Shown piece by piece: positions 1 to 7,782 of a stretch of DNA of 64,000 nucleotides. Numbering within the stretch: position 1 is the first letter of the stretch; each line of letters opens with the position of its first letter. The notes under the pieces were generated by a model, which was not told the origin of the DNA, searched no databases, and was given only the letters and a program-made list of their open reading frames with translations. This DNA is from an uncultured Collinsella sp. (lineage in GTDB: Bacteria; Actinomycetota; Coriobacteriia; Coriobacteriales; Coriobacteriaceae). Where the stretch lies: assembly GCA_902494555.1 (NCBI GenBank), contig CABUTR010000006.1, positions 23,776 through 87,775 of the forward strand, given 5' to 3'. Both the position numbers and the translations under genes were made by a program.

Positions 1-1
1 G

Positions 2-616
2 GTCAGTGAAATCACGCCGAAATTACTCGCTTCCCTTATCGACGGCCTGATCGGAAAGAGCAAGTCCATCGATACCCTCACTTCTAGCTACGAGACCGTC
101 ATCGATGCCATCAACAATTACCCAGATGACGAGGAAGCTCCCCTGTCGGTGCTCACCTCTAAGTTTGAAAATGCGCTCGACGCAAAGCTAAAACCCGCTA
201 AATCAATCATTCGCGAGGGCGATGACGTCTACGATGAGCTCTCGCAGGGATATAACGCGCAGATGTATTTCGCCCTCATGGCCGACAACAGCATGGGAGA
301 CGGCATTTATATCGTCGACCAGCCAGAGGATCAAATTTCGCAGAAGGCAATCAAGGAGTCCGTGCTAAGAGAGTTCCGAGCTATAGCCGGGTCGCGGCAG
401 GTGATACTCATCACGCACAACCCGCTGTTTATAGTGAACCTCGATGTTGACAACGTGATTTTCATCGAAAAGAAGGACGGTGCTCTTTCCATAAGGAACG
501 GCGCCCTCGAGTATGAATGCGACGAGTACAGCATGTTGGAGACGGTCGCAGACAATATCGAAGGTGGCCTTGACACCATCAAGAGGAGGATGAAGCGATA
601 TGAAAAGGCAAGTTAG
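2..616 (+). CDS. C-terminal part of an SMC/ABC-like ATPase (TrlF/PHP-linked type)
   Basis: The reading frame is open from the window edge, so the gene starts upstream and only about 204 residues are seen. Near positions 302-334 there is a Walker B-like stretch IYIVDQPEDQ followed by IS, and at 408-422 an ITHN switch-histidine motif. The DQPED signature is typical of large AAA-like ATPases of the TrlF/PHP-linked type, which occur in accessory regions and defence loci. The nucleotide-binding N-terminal half (Walker A, coiled coils) is outside the window. The end overlaps the next gene by 17 bp, so the two are probably co-translated. ATPase identity is well supported; the exact family and any defence role are inferred. 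Confidence 0.6.
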   Translation, partial: VSEITPKLLASLIDGLIGKSKSIDTLTSSYETVIDAINNYPDDEEAPLSVLTSKFENALDAKLKPAKSIIREGDDVYDELSQGYNAQMYFALMADNSMGDGIYIVDQPEDQISQKAIKESVLREFRAIAGSRQVILITHNPLFIVNLDVDNVIFIEKKDGALSIRNGALEYECDEYSMLETVADNIEGGLDTIKRRMKRYEKAS

Positions 617-929
617 CTTCACTGACGAGGCGGAAGCATACCGCTTCACGCCCCAATACAAGGAAGATGGGGCATTCGAGATACGTAAGGATACTCTGGT
701 CTTTAATTCAAATGACTTCTACCAGCTCTTCTTCAAAGGATTGGACGCGAAGCCCGAATATGAAGTCGTAAACTCCGGTGCCGAGCTGAAAGGCCAGGCG
801 AAACACGTATTTGATACGGTTAGCGATATCTTCAAAAAGGCATGCGATTCGATAGATGACGCTTGGTTTTCGAAAACCAAGGAGTCAGCAGCTGAGGCAC
901 ATGATGATTTTAAAGATATAGATTCTTAG
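600..929 (+). CDS. small unknown protein coupled to the ATPase
   Basis: This 109-residue acidic protein is not recognised. It has no signal peptide or membrane segment, and the second half (from about residue 65) looks helical and charged. Its ATG lies inside the end of the ATPase gene (17 bp overlap), which implies translational coupling and a partner role, for example an accessory or effector subunit. Codon use is less GC-biased than the core genes further right, in keeping with an imported locus. No catalytic motif is visible. Confidence 0.55.
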   Translation: MKRQVSFTDEAEAYRFTPQYKEDGAFEIRKDTLVFNSNDFYQLFFKGLDAKPEYEVVNSGAELKGQAKHVFDTVSDIFKKACDSIDDAWFSKTKESAAEAHDDFKDIDS

Positions 930-1570
930 GCAGTCGGAAGCACATTATGCAGGCGTATAAAAGCGGATAAATGATATCAGTCAATGATTAAGCTGCCTGC
1001 CTCTAGCATCCGGAATGAGAGCGCATCACCGACAGGACCATATTCCTTGCTACTACGTGCTAAAACCTGGAAGGCCTAACAAGGAGTAGACAATGAGCGC
1101 TACCGCTCGTCTATCCCCTTGTCGCGCAATCGGCTCTTTCGGTAGGCCATGTCCCAACGGATGGGTACCATTTACCCGGGTGCACCTGGGGCAACGGGCC
1201 GGCAGGCCCGCGCAAGGTCGCTCGCATAACACGCAACACCAAACACGACAGAAGAGGCGAACGACAGATGCCGGACCCCGGACGACAGCACCGCGGAAGA
1301 CGTGCATTCCGACCACAACCGAACAACTCCAGCTACTAGGCAGGCGCCCGCATGGGCGCCTTTTACTTTTCAGGGACTTAGCCGAGAGCTAGGGCACGCG
1401 GCTCATGGCCGTTTCGTGAAGGCTCGACCAGCTCGACCCACCTCGACCCGTCTCCGCTCCCGCCGTACGCGCCAAGCGTCATTAGGCGGTTCAATCGTCG
1501 CGCAGACGAAAAGGCACACGGTGTCGTGCGGTGTCCTCGCGCGGTGCCGCACGGGAAGATTGGAGGAACC
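930..1570. other. gene-poor stretch with a terminator and CTCGACC repeats
   Basis: I see no convincing gene here. An ATG at 1093 follows an AAGGAG, but the 99-codon frame runs through the terminator at 1342 and has no protein-like composition. Three direct repeats of CTCGACC (1423-1429, 1432-1438, 1442-1448) lie upstream of the excisionase-like gene and could be recombinase or excisionase binding sites. Confidence 0.4.
1342..1370 (+). terminator. intrinsic terminator
   Basis: An 8-bp perfect stem (AGGCGCCC at 1342-1349 with GGGCGCCT at 1354-1361, loop GCAT) is followed by a T-rich tail. It separates the ATPase region from the excisionase-like gene. Confidence 0.7.
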
Positions 1571-1789
1571 ATGGCACGCACAGCCGAATGCGCCGCGCCC
1601 GAGGGCAACCAAGATCGCGACGAATGGATGACGGTGATCGAGATGCAGGAGTACATGAGAGCGAGCCGAAACAAGGCGTACGACCTCATCTGGTCGGGGG
1701 AGATCGACTCGTACAGGCTCGGAAGGAAGCTCCTGGTTTCGAGGGCGTCAGTGGACGCCTACATCGAGTCGAGGAGCGGCAGGAAATGA
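1571..1789 (+). CDS. excisionase-like helix-turn-helix protein
   Basis: A 72-residue protein with a MerR/HTH_17-type DNA-binding fold: WMTVIEMQEYMRASRNKAYDLI is the helix-turn-helix, followed by an IDSYRLGRKLLVSRASVDAYI wing. This arrangement is typical of excisionases and small regulators of integrative elements, where it bends DNA for the integrase or controls transfer genes. The start at 1571 follows a good GGAGG (1562-1566); an upstream in-frame start at 1526 has none. Its presence supports this part of the window being a mobile island. No full integrase gene is seen. Confidence 0.75.
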   Translation: MARTAECAAPEGNQDRDEWMTVIEMQEYMRASRNKAYDLIWSGEIDSYRLGRKLLVSRASVDAYIESRSGRK

Positions 1790-1867
1790 CGGCGGCGACC
1801 GCCCCGGGAGCCGCCCGCGGCCGGGCACGCGAGGGAGCCTCGAGACGAAAGGAGCTCGAGGACGACC

Positions 1868-2038
1868 ATGACCAAGAGCATTAGCAGGAGCCAGGTGAGG
1901 CTCATCGCATCGACCAACGCGATATTCGGCGCCGACGAGGCGTGCGCGATGCCGCGCATCAGCCGCGACGCCATGTACCAGCTCGCCCCCTTGCATTCAC
2001 CGCCAGCGCATGCTATAAGGTTGTTGGTGGCTCATTAA
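1868..2038 (+). pseudogene. short ORF, probably a truncated mobile-element gene
   Basis: A 56-codon frame beginning MTKSISRSQVRL with an AAAGGAG upstream (about 1847-1853). About the first 42 residues look protein-like. From about 1990 the frame runs into the promoter and hairpin of the RNA unit in front of DUF3800, so the natural 3' part has probably been replaced when that module was inserted. The product family is not recognised. Confidence 0.35.
1991..2019 (+). promoter_or_regulatory. sigma-70 promoter for the small RNA
   Basis: TTGCAT at 1991-1996 and TATAAG at 2014-2019 are separated by exactly 17 bp, a strong vegetative promoter layout. Predicted transcription start is near 2024-2027, right at the first hairpin. 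Confidence 0.7.
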
Positions 2039-2080
2039 GCTACCTCCAAGTGCCGGGGGAGTCCCCCGGCTATTTTTTTA
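2021..2080 (+). ncRNA. candidate structured small RNA upstream of DUF3800
   Basis: Between its own promoter and the DUF3800 gene lies a 55-60 nt transcript with two hairpins. Hairpin 1 pairs GGTGGCT (2026-2032) with AGCTACC (2038-2044) around a 5-nt loop. Hairpin 2 pairs GCCGGGGG (2052-2059) with CCCCCGGC (2063-2070) around AGT and is followed by TATTTTTTTA, an intrinsic terminator. RNA motifs conserved upstream of DUF3800 genes (the DUF3800 RNA motifs of Weinberg and colleagues) have been described; which one, if any, this belongs to cannot be told here. The layout also resembles type III toxin-antitoxin loci (RNA, terminator, protein). Confidence 0.6.
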
Positions 2081-2102
2081 TCCATTCCATTTGGAGTCCC
2101 CA

Positions 2103-2777
2103 TTGGCCAAGGAGCTCAGCATCTTCGTCGACGAGAGCGGCGACCGCGGCGGCAAAGCTCGCTACTATCTGCTCACACTCGTCTTTCACGACCAAGCAGA
2201 CAGCATCGCCGAGGCGGTCACGGGCTATGAGGCCAAGCTTGCCAGGGCCGATCTCCCTAACATTCCGTTTCACTCCGAGCCTCTCATGAACGGGCACAAG
2301 GATTATGAGTTTCTTAACATCGAGCAGCGCAAGGTGATGCTCGCCTACTTCTCCTCGTTCGTCCGCAAAGTTCCCATTTCCTATATCACGTTCGTCTACC
2401 GCCGCAGCCAGTTCGAAGACCCGGCAAGGCTAATGGAGCGCATGGGGCGCGACATCTCCTCCGCCATGATTGAACACCTGGGCTTCTTCCAGTCCTTCGA
2501 CGATGTGAAGGTCTATTACGACAACGGTCAGGACATTGTCAAGCAGGCGCTCGACCGCTCGGTGGGCAAAATCCTCTCAAAAGGGGTCGTCCGACGCCGC
2601 AAGACCTCGATGACCGACTACCGCCTCGAGCAAGTGGCGGATTACCTCTGCGCTATCGAACTTGCCTTGGTCAAGTACGAAGCCAAGGAGAACGGTGAGA
2701 CGTACAACAAGTTCTTCGGAGGTATAGGCCCTTTCAAGAGGAACTGGCTCAAGCAAGCCCGCAGCAAGCGGATATAG
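2103..2777 (+). CDS. DUF3800 protein
   Basis: A 224-residue protein with the DUF3800 hallmarks: FVDESGD near the N-terminus, HSEPL around residue 60, YYDNGQD near 140, and a late RLEQVADYLCAIE block. The early Asp-Glu and later Asp residues suggest a metal-dependent nuclease-like site, but that is inference. The start is TTG at 2103, chosen because GGAG at 2093-2096 sits 6 nt upstream; an earlier in-frame TTG at 2091 overlaps that site. It follows the small-RNA terminator by only 23 nt, so it depends on read-through or on a weak promoter, as toxin genes in RNA-antitoxin loci do. Confidence in the family is high; the function is unknown. Confidence 0.8.
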   Translation: MAKELSIFVDESGDRGGKARYYLLTLVFHDQADSIAEAVTGYEAKLARADLPNIPFHSEPLMNGHKDYEFLNIEQRKVMLAYFSSFVRKVPISYITFVYRRSQFEDPARLMERMGRDISSAMIEHLGFFQSFDDVKVYYDNGQDIVKQALDRSVGKILSKGVVRRRKTSMTDYRLEQVADYLCAIELALVKYEAKENGETYNKFFGGIGPFKRNWLKQARSKRI

Positions 2778-2989
2778 CTGGTCTCGCGGTTTCGCAAGGA
2801 ACGGTCAGCTCTCCTCTGGCGGGGAACTCCGGGCGACGTGCTTCGAGCAGCGGAAGCTGAAGCGCAAGCAGAACCAGCGCGGGCAATGATCGATGCCGAC
2901 ATCGGCTCAGACGTGAACAGTGCTACGCTCCCTGTTCACGGGGCGCGAAACCGCAAAGGTTGCACAGAGGTTGCAAAATAAGAAGCCTC
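2778..2989 (+). pseudogene. possible gene remnant in frame after DUF3800
   Basis: The same frame stays open for about 70 codons beyond the DUF3800 stop and ends with a basic tail (GARNRKGCTEVAK). It has an Ala/Glu-rich segment and lacks a good start. Lying directly before a hairpin and a guaA-like att sequence, it may be the tail of a lost tyrosine integrase, which normally borders such a site. This is inference from position; the sequence alone does not identify it. Confidence 0.25.
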
Positions 2990-3020
2990 CGACCTGATGT
3001 CGCAGTTCGGAGGCTTGAAA
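2976..3020. terminator. hairpin, probably terminator
   Basis: GAAGCCTCCGA pairs with TCGGAGGCTTG around a 14-nt loop. The T-rich flank is on the minus-strand side, so it may stop transcription in either direction. Confidence 0.45.
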
Positions 3021-3038
3021 TCAACGAATATCGCTTGT

Positions 3039-3052
3039 TCCCACTCGGTGGT
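3039..3052 (+). repeat. guaA-end-like att candidate (left copy)
   Basis: TCCCACTCGGTGGT matches the guaA 3' end at 7787-7800 (TCCCACTCGATGGT) in 13 of 14 positions and in the same orientation. The 3' end of guaA is a known integration target of genomic islands, so the two copies could bound the 4.7 kb segment carrying the macrolide-type genes. Confidence 0.4.
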
Positions 3053-3558
3053 TATAGTTTTGCCGTCTCGTCACTCCAGTTGCACCCAGTTTTCGGCGGC
3101 ATCTCGAAGTGAGTGCCGCTGAATGACGCGACGTCGCGTTTCATCGGCTTCGGGGACAAAAGCTGGGACAACTTCAAAAACCATTTTCAAACTCAGAGTA
3201 TTGAGTTTTTATTTTTGTCCCAAGGGGCACGGAGAGCCGCCTTTGGAGGCTCGATATCGCCGAAAATGCCCGTTTTGAAACTCAACCGCCTTTGAGCCTG
3301 CAAGCCACCAGCTTCAACAGTAAGTGAGTCGACGCGGATGGCTTACGAGCCGTTCACAAAACCGCAGGCCACAGGTCTTTGTCAACGGTAAGCAAAGTGA
3401 ATAGTCTCAGGTGGCTTGCCCATGAGTTGGCGTAAGCCTGTTTAGCAAAAGGCTAATCGGACACGACAGGCCGCCCGCATGGCGACGGCGTTTCCCGTGC
3501 GGGCACAAACAGCCCTGCGTGCCCTGTCGCGCGATATCCCAATGCGACGTTCAGAACC
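3053..3558. other. non-coding, decayed sequence
   Basis: No supported gene. There is a small hairpin with T-tract (AAACTCA pairing with TGAGTTT around a 6-nt loop near 3188-3212, followed by TTATTTTTG) and a 10-bp inverted pair GCAAGCCACC / GGTGGCTTGC near 3300 and 3411. The composition fits degraded mobile DNA. Confidence 0.4.
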
Positions 3559-3790
3559 CTACCCGCCAAGCAGCCACCTCGCGAAATTCAGCACGAGCAC
3601 GCCCTCCCGGGTATGGGGCTCATGCCTCGTGCGAGTGATGAGAATCTTCGGGAATGCATCCCCGATGGATAGAATCGGCGCAATCTCCCTCTCGAGCGTC
3701 GAATCGGCGCCGATATCGTCGCTCACATACACTCTCCTTCCCGGTTTCGAAACCTGGAAGGTAGTATGCGCAAGGATGCGTCGAGGTGCG
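3559..3790 (-). pseudogene. remnant of a DUF4143-type ATP-binding protein
   Basis: Read on the minus strand, the frame ending at the TAG at 3559-3561 gives KPGRRVYVSDD, then STLEREIAPILSIGDAFPK, then ITRTRHEPHTREGVLVLNF and ARWLLGG at the end. That is the recognisable C-terminus of AAA_14/DUF4143 ATPases, where a KxGRxxYV strand is followed by an ERE-x-FxxIxDxxPK block and a final IxxFLL. The ATPase domain and a start are missing and upstream sequence is unrelated, so this is a dead fragment. Such genes are common passengers in accessory islands. Confidence 0.55.
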
Positions 3791-3970
3791 ATCCCAGTCG
3801 TACCATGCCAGCAGAGATGTCGAGGCGCATTCGTTCATGCTGCAATGCGGGCATCGGAGATGAAAAACAGCCCGTCGGGTAGTCATGGGCGTGCGGGAGC
3901 CCGCATCAGTAACCTGCCTCCTCGGTTGTCCCTTCTTTGCATGGTCGTCTACATAAAGGAGGAACCAGCC

Positions 3971-4252
3971 ATGCAGATCAGCATGCTTGCCCTTCTTGGG
4001 TCACGGACCGGGGAGGCGAGGGCCTCCGTCGGGACCGCCCCGAGCAACCGGTATATCCAAGGAATGACAAGGCTCGATCGCTGTGCTGGTCAGGATGCCG
4101 AAGCGGGCCGTCCGCCAATCGGAATGCGGGTCAGGATGCTGCAACGTGATTCCAGCTGCAGGATACGGCTCCTTTGCGGTTGCCGCAAAACCTGCTGGCA
4201 ACATTCTTACTATCCGAATGATGTACGCATCCCTTGGGATCGTTTCGCCTGA
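3971..4252 (+). other. doubtful short ORF with a strong Shine-Dalgarno
   Basis: AAAGGAGG (about 3955-3962) precedes an ATG at 3971 that opens a 93-codon frame starting MQISMLALLGSRTGEA. The start is convincing, but after about 35 codons the frame runs antisense through an IS3 transposase fragment. It is probably a gene start cut short by rearrangement. Two direct copies of GGTCAGGATGC (4088-4098, 4129-4139) within it look like insertion-sequence end repeats. Confidence 0.25.
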
Positions 4253-4330
4253 CCAGGGCCATCTTCAGCGCCTCATCGGCCAGCTCGGCAGGCGCCTCTT
4301 CCACGCGTAATAGCCCTGGCGGGTCACCTA
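4140..4330 (-). pseudogene. IS3-family transposase (OrfB) remnant
   Basis: On the minus strand one frame from a GTG at 4327 reads VTRQGYYAWKRRLPS, the usual start of IS3 OrfB. A second frame over the same stretch reads ELADEALKMALVRRNDPKG and then VHHSD, the start of the rve integrase core. The catalytic core is then lost. The two frames imply an internal deletion and frameshift, leaving a dead fragment of about 190 bp in the graveyard upstream of the efflux gene. Confidence 0.5.
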
Positions 4331-4560
4331 TGCAACCAAAGATACAAAAGGGATCGAATGGCCAGAAAGGATTGTCCTTGCCGACAGGCAATCCTTGACA
4401 AACGAGCTTCAGCCTCCTTAAAATTGCGTGGTTTGCCGAACTGAGTCAGCGAAGGAGGGGTGTCGTGGTTGGTCTTTTCCGCACGTGGATGAGCGCCTAA
4501 AAAGCGGCGCTGTTATGGCGTCGCGCTGTTTTGCACGCCATTCCACGATTGGACATAACC

Positions 4561-5847
4561 ATGATGTTTGAAACCTCTCGGCGCAGGTCTGTTTCGCTGT
4601 GCCATTCATGGCAATTTAAGATTTGTTTCGTATGGGGCGGGAAGCTCGTGTCGACATTGACGAGCTCGATTCTCCAAATGGGTCTCATTTGGCATATCGC
4701 CCTCACGACAGGATCATCTTCCCTCCTCTCCCTGGCATCGTTAGCAGGCTTTCTGCCGATTGCTTTGTTCGGAGTCCTTGCGGGCGCCGTTGTCGACAGA
4801 CTGCCTTTGAAACGTGTTCTCATCGGCGCCGACCTCTTCGTTGCCGCGGTGGGCGCCGCTTTGGCGATTGCCTCGTTGGCCGGCAACTTACCTGCGTGGT
4901 CAATACTCATCGCCCTGTTTCTCCGCGCAGCTGGCACTTCGTTCTACACGCCGGCCTCCCAATCCCTCACGCCCCATCTCGCCCCGCCAGAGCATCTCGT
5001 TCGCCTATCGGGAGTGATGCAAGCGATTCAGTCCGCCGGATACATTCTTGGCGCCGCGCTCGCGGCAGTGATTTATCCTGTGGCGGGCATTACCGCCATG
5101 ATTGCCCTCGACGTGCTGGGGGCGCTTTTCGCTTCTCTAGCTGTCCTCGCCGCTCAGATAGACGCAGGAGGACTCGACGAAGCCGACCGCAGCTCGTCCT
5201 TTTCCAATAAAGTTCGAGAACTTATCTCTGAGATTTCGGACGGCTACAAGCTGATCAGGGGATACAGGGGGCTGTTCGCCCTTCTTTGGTGCGGGTTCGT
5301 CTTCGCTTTCGCGTTCTCCCCACTCGCGGCATTGTTCCCAATAATGACCTTGGGACATTTTGGCGGTAGCACGGGGGATGCTGCTTTGGTGGAGGTCCTT
5401 TTCTCCGCAGGCATGCTGGCTGGGTCCGGCATTTTGGCGGCCACGGGAGGGTTCCGCAATAGGTCGCTCACCATGGTCGCCGCGATCGCCGGCTTCGGCG
5501 TCGTCGCAATCGCATCCGGATTGCTCGGCCCGTCGCTGTTCGCCGCTTTCCTACCGGCGAGCTTTCTTATGGGCGCATGCTCCCCGCTGTACGCGGGAAC
5601 CCAGACTGCCCTTATGCAGGAGCAGATACCTCCTGAGTACCTAGGCCGCGTTTTTGGTCTCTATGGAACCATTATGGCGTGGGCCATGCCCATGGGCCTC
5701 GCAGCCCCCTCCGTTTTTGCGGACCTGCTCGGAGCTCCGTTGTGGTCCGTCAGTTCTGGAGCGACCATGACACTGCTTGCGTTGGCGATGCTTCTCGCTC
5801 CAAGCGTCCGAAACGTGGGGAAAAAAGATTCCGGGCAGATTCAATAG
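4561..5847 (+). CDS. Mef-like MFS efflux transporter
   Basis: A 428-residue membrane protein of the MFS DHA3 type, matching macrolide efflux (Mef) proteins in order and motif: WQFKICFVWGGKLVSTLTSSILQM at the start, then a GVLAGAVVDR loop motif, RAAGTSFYTPASQSLTP, IQSAGYILGAALAA, and a late LGRVFGLYGTIMAWAMPMG. Twelve hydrophobic segments are evident. Mef proteins export macrolides by proton exchange and usually act with the adjacent Msr-type ABC-F protein, exactly as here. The start at 4561 is set by alignment to the Mef N-terminus; its ribosome site is weak. An upstream in-frame ATG at 4531 is less likely. Substrate is inferred from family and neighbour. Confidence 0.85.
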   Translation: MMFETSRRRSVSLCHSWQFKICFVWGGKLVSTLTSSILQMGLIWHIALTTGSSSLLSLASLAGFLPIALFGVLAGAVVDRLPLKRVLIGADLFVAAVGAALAIASLAGNLPAWSILIALFLRAAGTSFYTPASQSLTPHLAPPEHLVRLSGVMQAIQSAGYILGAALAAVIYPVAGITAMIALDVLGALFASLAVLAAQIDAGGLDEADRSSSFSNKVRELISEISDGYKLIRGYRGLFALLWCGFVFAFAFSPLAALFPIMTLGHFGGSTGDAALVEVLFSAGMLAGSGILAATGGFRNRSLTMVAAIAGFGVVAIASGLLGPSLFAAFLPASFLMGACSPLYAGTQTALMQEQIPPEYLGRVFGLYGTIMAWAMPMGLAAPSVFADLLGAPLWSVSSGATMTLLALAMLLAPSVRNVGKKDSGQIQ

Positions 5848-6107
5848 CCCAAGCATTCGAAAAAAGAGGCGGCAGCCATCGGTTCGCGCGTCAGCCTTCA
5901 AGCCCTTGCGACGACGAGGTATTGCGTCGACATCCCACATCGCGCTCCTTATTCGCCGCCAACTATCATTTTCGGATTTGCCGGCTTGCGCAAGGCCAAA
6001 ACGCTCACGCCGGCAATCGGGCAAAGGCGAAAAATCGACGTGAACGATTCTTTATTGGCATGGCTGCGCTTCCAGAAAACGACAATACACAAAAGGTGGT
6101 TCAACTT
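5848..6107 (+). promoter_or_regulatory. mef-msr intergenic leader with hairpin
   Basis: This 260-nt spacer contains an 8-bp perfect stem, TTGCCGGC (about 5979-5986) with GCCGGCAA (about 6010-6017), whose loop holds the palindrome TTGCGCAA. A GTG at 6040 opens a 28-codon frame that ends just inside the ABC-F gene. In known mef-msrD operons this interval carries a drug-responsive leader peptide and attenuator, so a similar control is plausible, though the classic leader peptide sequence is not present. Confidence 0.35.
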
Positions 6108-7577
6108 ATGGAACTCATAGTCAAAGCTAAAGACATCTTTTTGGAATATGCCGGCCGCGATATTCTGGACATCGAAGAATTGGAAATCTACCCCTACGAT
6201 CGCATCGGCTTGGTAGGAGACAACGGTGCAGGCAAAACCAGCCTGCTAAAAATCCTGAGCGGCAATCTAACCATTGCGGACGCCGACGTCAGGCGCTTCG
6301 GCAGCATTGCCCTCATCGGCCAGCTCGACGAACTCGACCTTGATGCGGCTCAGGACAACGGCGAGATGCTCTCCCGTCTCAACGTCGCCGAAGTGGCGCA
6401 GGAGACGATGAGCGGTGGGGAGGAAACACGCGCCAAGATTGCCTCTGCGCTCTCCCAGCATGCAAGCGCGATCTTCGCCGACGAGCCTACGAGCCACCTC
6501 GACCAAGACGGCATCCGCCTTCTCGTCGGACAACTCAAGGCATTTGATGGGGCCCTGCTCATCGTGAGCCATGACCGTCATTTTCTCGACCAGGTGGTAG
6601 ACAAGATCTGGGAGCTCAAAGACGGCGGTATTTCCGAATTCTGGGGTGACTACTCCGACTATCTGCGACAGAAAGAAGAAGAGCGCAAAGCTCAGGCGAC
6701 TCGATACGAAGAGGCGATGCGCGAGCGCGATCGCCTCGAAGCCGCCATCGAAAAACAGCGGAAAAAAGCACGGCAGGTCGACGCCAAGCGGAAGGGTGCG
6801 AAAAAAAGCAACGAGTATGCAGGTCGCTTGGGGCATCAGAAAACAACCGGCACCAAGCAGAAGAAAATGCATCAGGCAGCTAAGAACATGGAGAAGCGCC
6901 TCGAAGCGCTCGAAGGGATCGAGGCCCCAGATAGCATTCGCGCCGTGCGCTTCCGCCAGAGCAAGGCCCTGGAACTGCACAGCAAATTTCCCATCTCGGC
7001 AGATGATTTCAGCTTGAGCTTCGGCAACTGCGTGCTCTATGACCACGCGAAATTCGAGATACCGCTCGGTGCCAAAGTGGCCATCACCGGTGGCAACGGC
7101 ACAGGAAAGACCAGCCTGCTGAAGGCAATCGTTCGACGCGCCGACGGTATCAACATCTCTCCCAAAGCAGAGATCGGCTACTTCGAACAGACAGGTTACA
7201 AGTTCGACGCCCGCCAGTCTGTGATCTCGTTCATGCAGAATGGTTGCGAGTACAGCATGACCGAAATTCGAGGCATCCTCGCCTCTATGGGAATCGGACC
7301 GCGCGACCTGACAAAGGACGTTGGCGTTCTCTCGGGAGGCGAAGTCATCAAGCTGCTACTCGCGAAGATGCTGCTGGGCAGATACAACATCTTGCTCATG
7401 GACGAGCCTGGAAATTACCTGGACATCAAGAGCGCCGAAGCCCTCGAGCAGATGATGAGCGCCTATGCCGGAACGATAGTGTTCGTCTCCCACGATAAGA
7501 GGCTGGTCGAGAACGTCGCAGACATTGTCTACGAAATAAAGGACACCAAGCTAGTCAAAATCTTTCAGCGCGAATAG
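6108..7577 (+). CDS. Msr-like ABC-F ribosomal protection protein
   Basis: A 489-residue soluble protein with two ABC domains and no membrane segments, close in length to MsrD (487). Domain 1 has GDNGAGKTSL, MSGGEETR and FADEPTSHLD; domain 2 has GGNGTGKTSLL, LSGGEVIKLLLAK and LMDEPGNYLD. Between them is a long charged linker (about residues 195-275). The start MELIVKAKDIFLEYAGRDIL matches the Msr N-terminus and follows AAGGTGG. ABC-F proteins of this kind bind the ribosomal E site and dislodge macrolides. It is the second gene of a mef-msr style pair. Exact drug range is inferred. Confidence 0.88.
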   Translation: MELIVKAKDIFLEYAGRDILDIEELEIYPYDRIGLVGDNGAGKTSLLKILSGNLTIADADVRRFGSIALIGQLDELDLDAAQDNGEMLSRLNVAEVAQETMSGGEETRAKIASALSQHASAIFADEPTSHLDQDGIRLLVGQLKAFDGALLIVSHDRHFLDQVVDKIWELKDGGISEFWGDYSDYLRQKEEERKAQATRYEEAMRERDRLEAAIEKQRKKARQVDAKRKGAKKSNEYAGRLGHQKTTGTKQKKMHQAAKNMEKRLEALEGIEAPDSIRAVRFRQSKALELHSKFPISADDFSLSFGNCVLYDHAKFEIPLGAKVAITGGNGTGKTSLLKAIVRRADGINISPKAEIGYFEQTGYKFDARQSVISFMQNGCEYSMTEIRGILASMGIGPRDLTKDVGVLSGGEVIKLLLAKMLLGRYNILLMDEPGNYLDIKSAEALEQMMSAYAGTIVFVSHDKRLVENVADIVYEIKDTKLVKIFQRE

Positions 7578-7633
7578 CCCTAAATGAGCAGGAAATAATC
7601 CCCGAACGGAGACAAGGGAGTAAAACGGCAAAG

Positions 7634-7672
7634 AAAGAGCCTCCGTCCCAACGCAGGGAACGGAGGCTCTTT
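7634..7672. terminator. bidirectional terminator between ABC-F gene and guaA
   Basis: A perfect 13-bp stem (7634-7646 with 7660-7672) starts with AAA and ends with TTT, as expected for a hairpin serving both convergent genes. Confidence 0.8.
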
Positions 7673-7782
7673 AATCGCTTTTACTCATCTCCGTCGCTGG
7701 TGGCTTTGTCATGACTCTCGTACGAAACGAAACTCAGCGGCATAGTGCGGCACTCAAAATCGCAGGTCAGAACCCTGTCGTC

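Noticed and set aside
3479..4252. A 257-codon plus-strand frame
   Set aside because: Runs through antisense pseudogene remnants; only its last part has a ribosome site, noted separately with low confidence.
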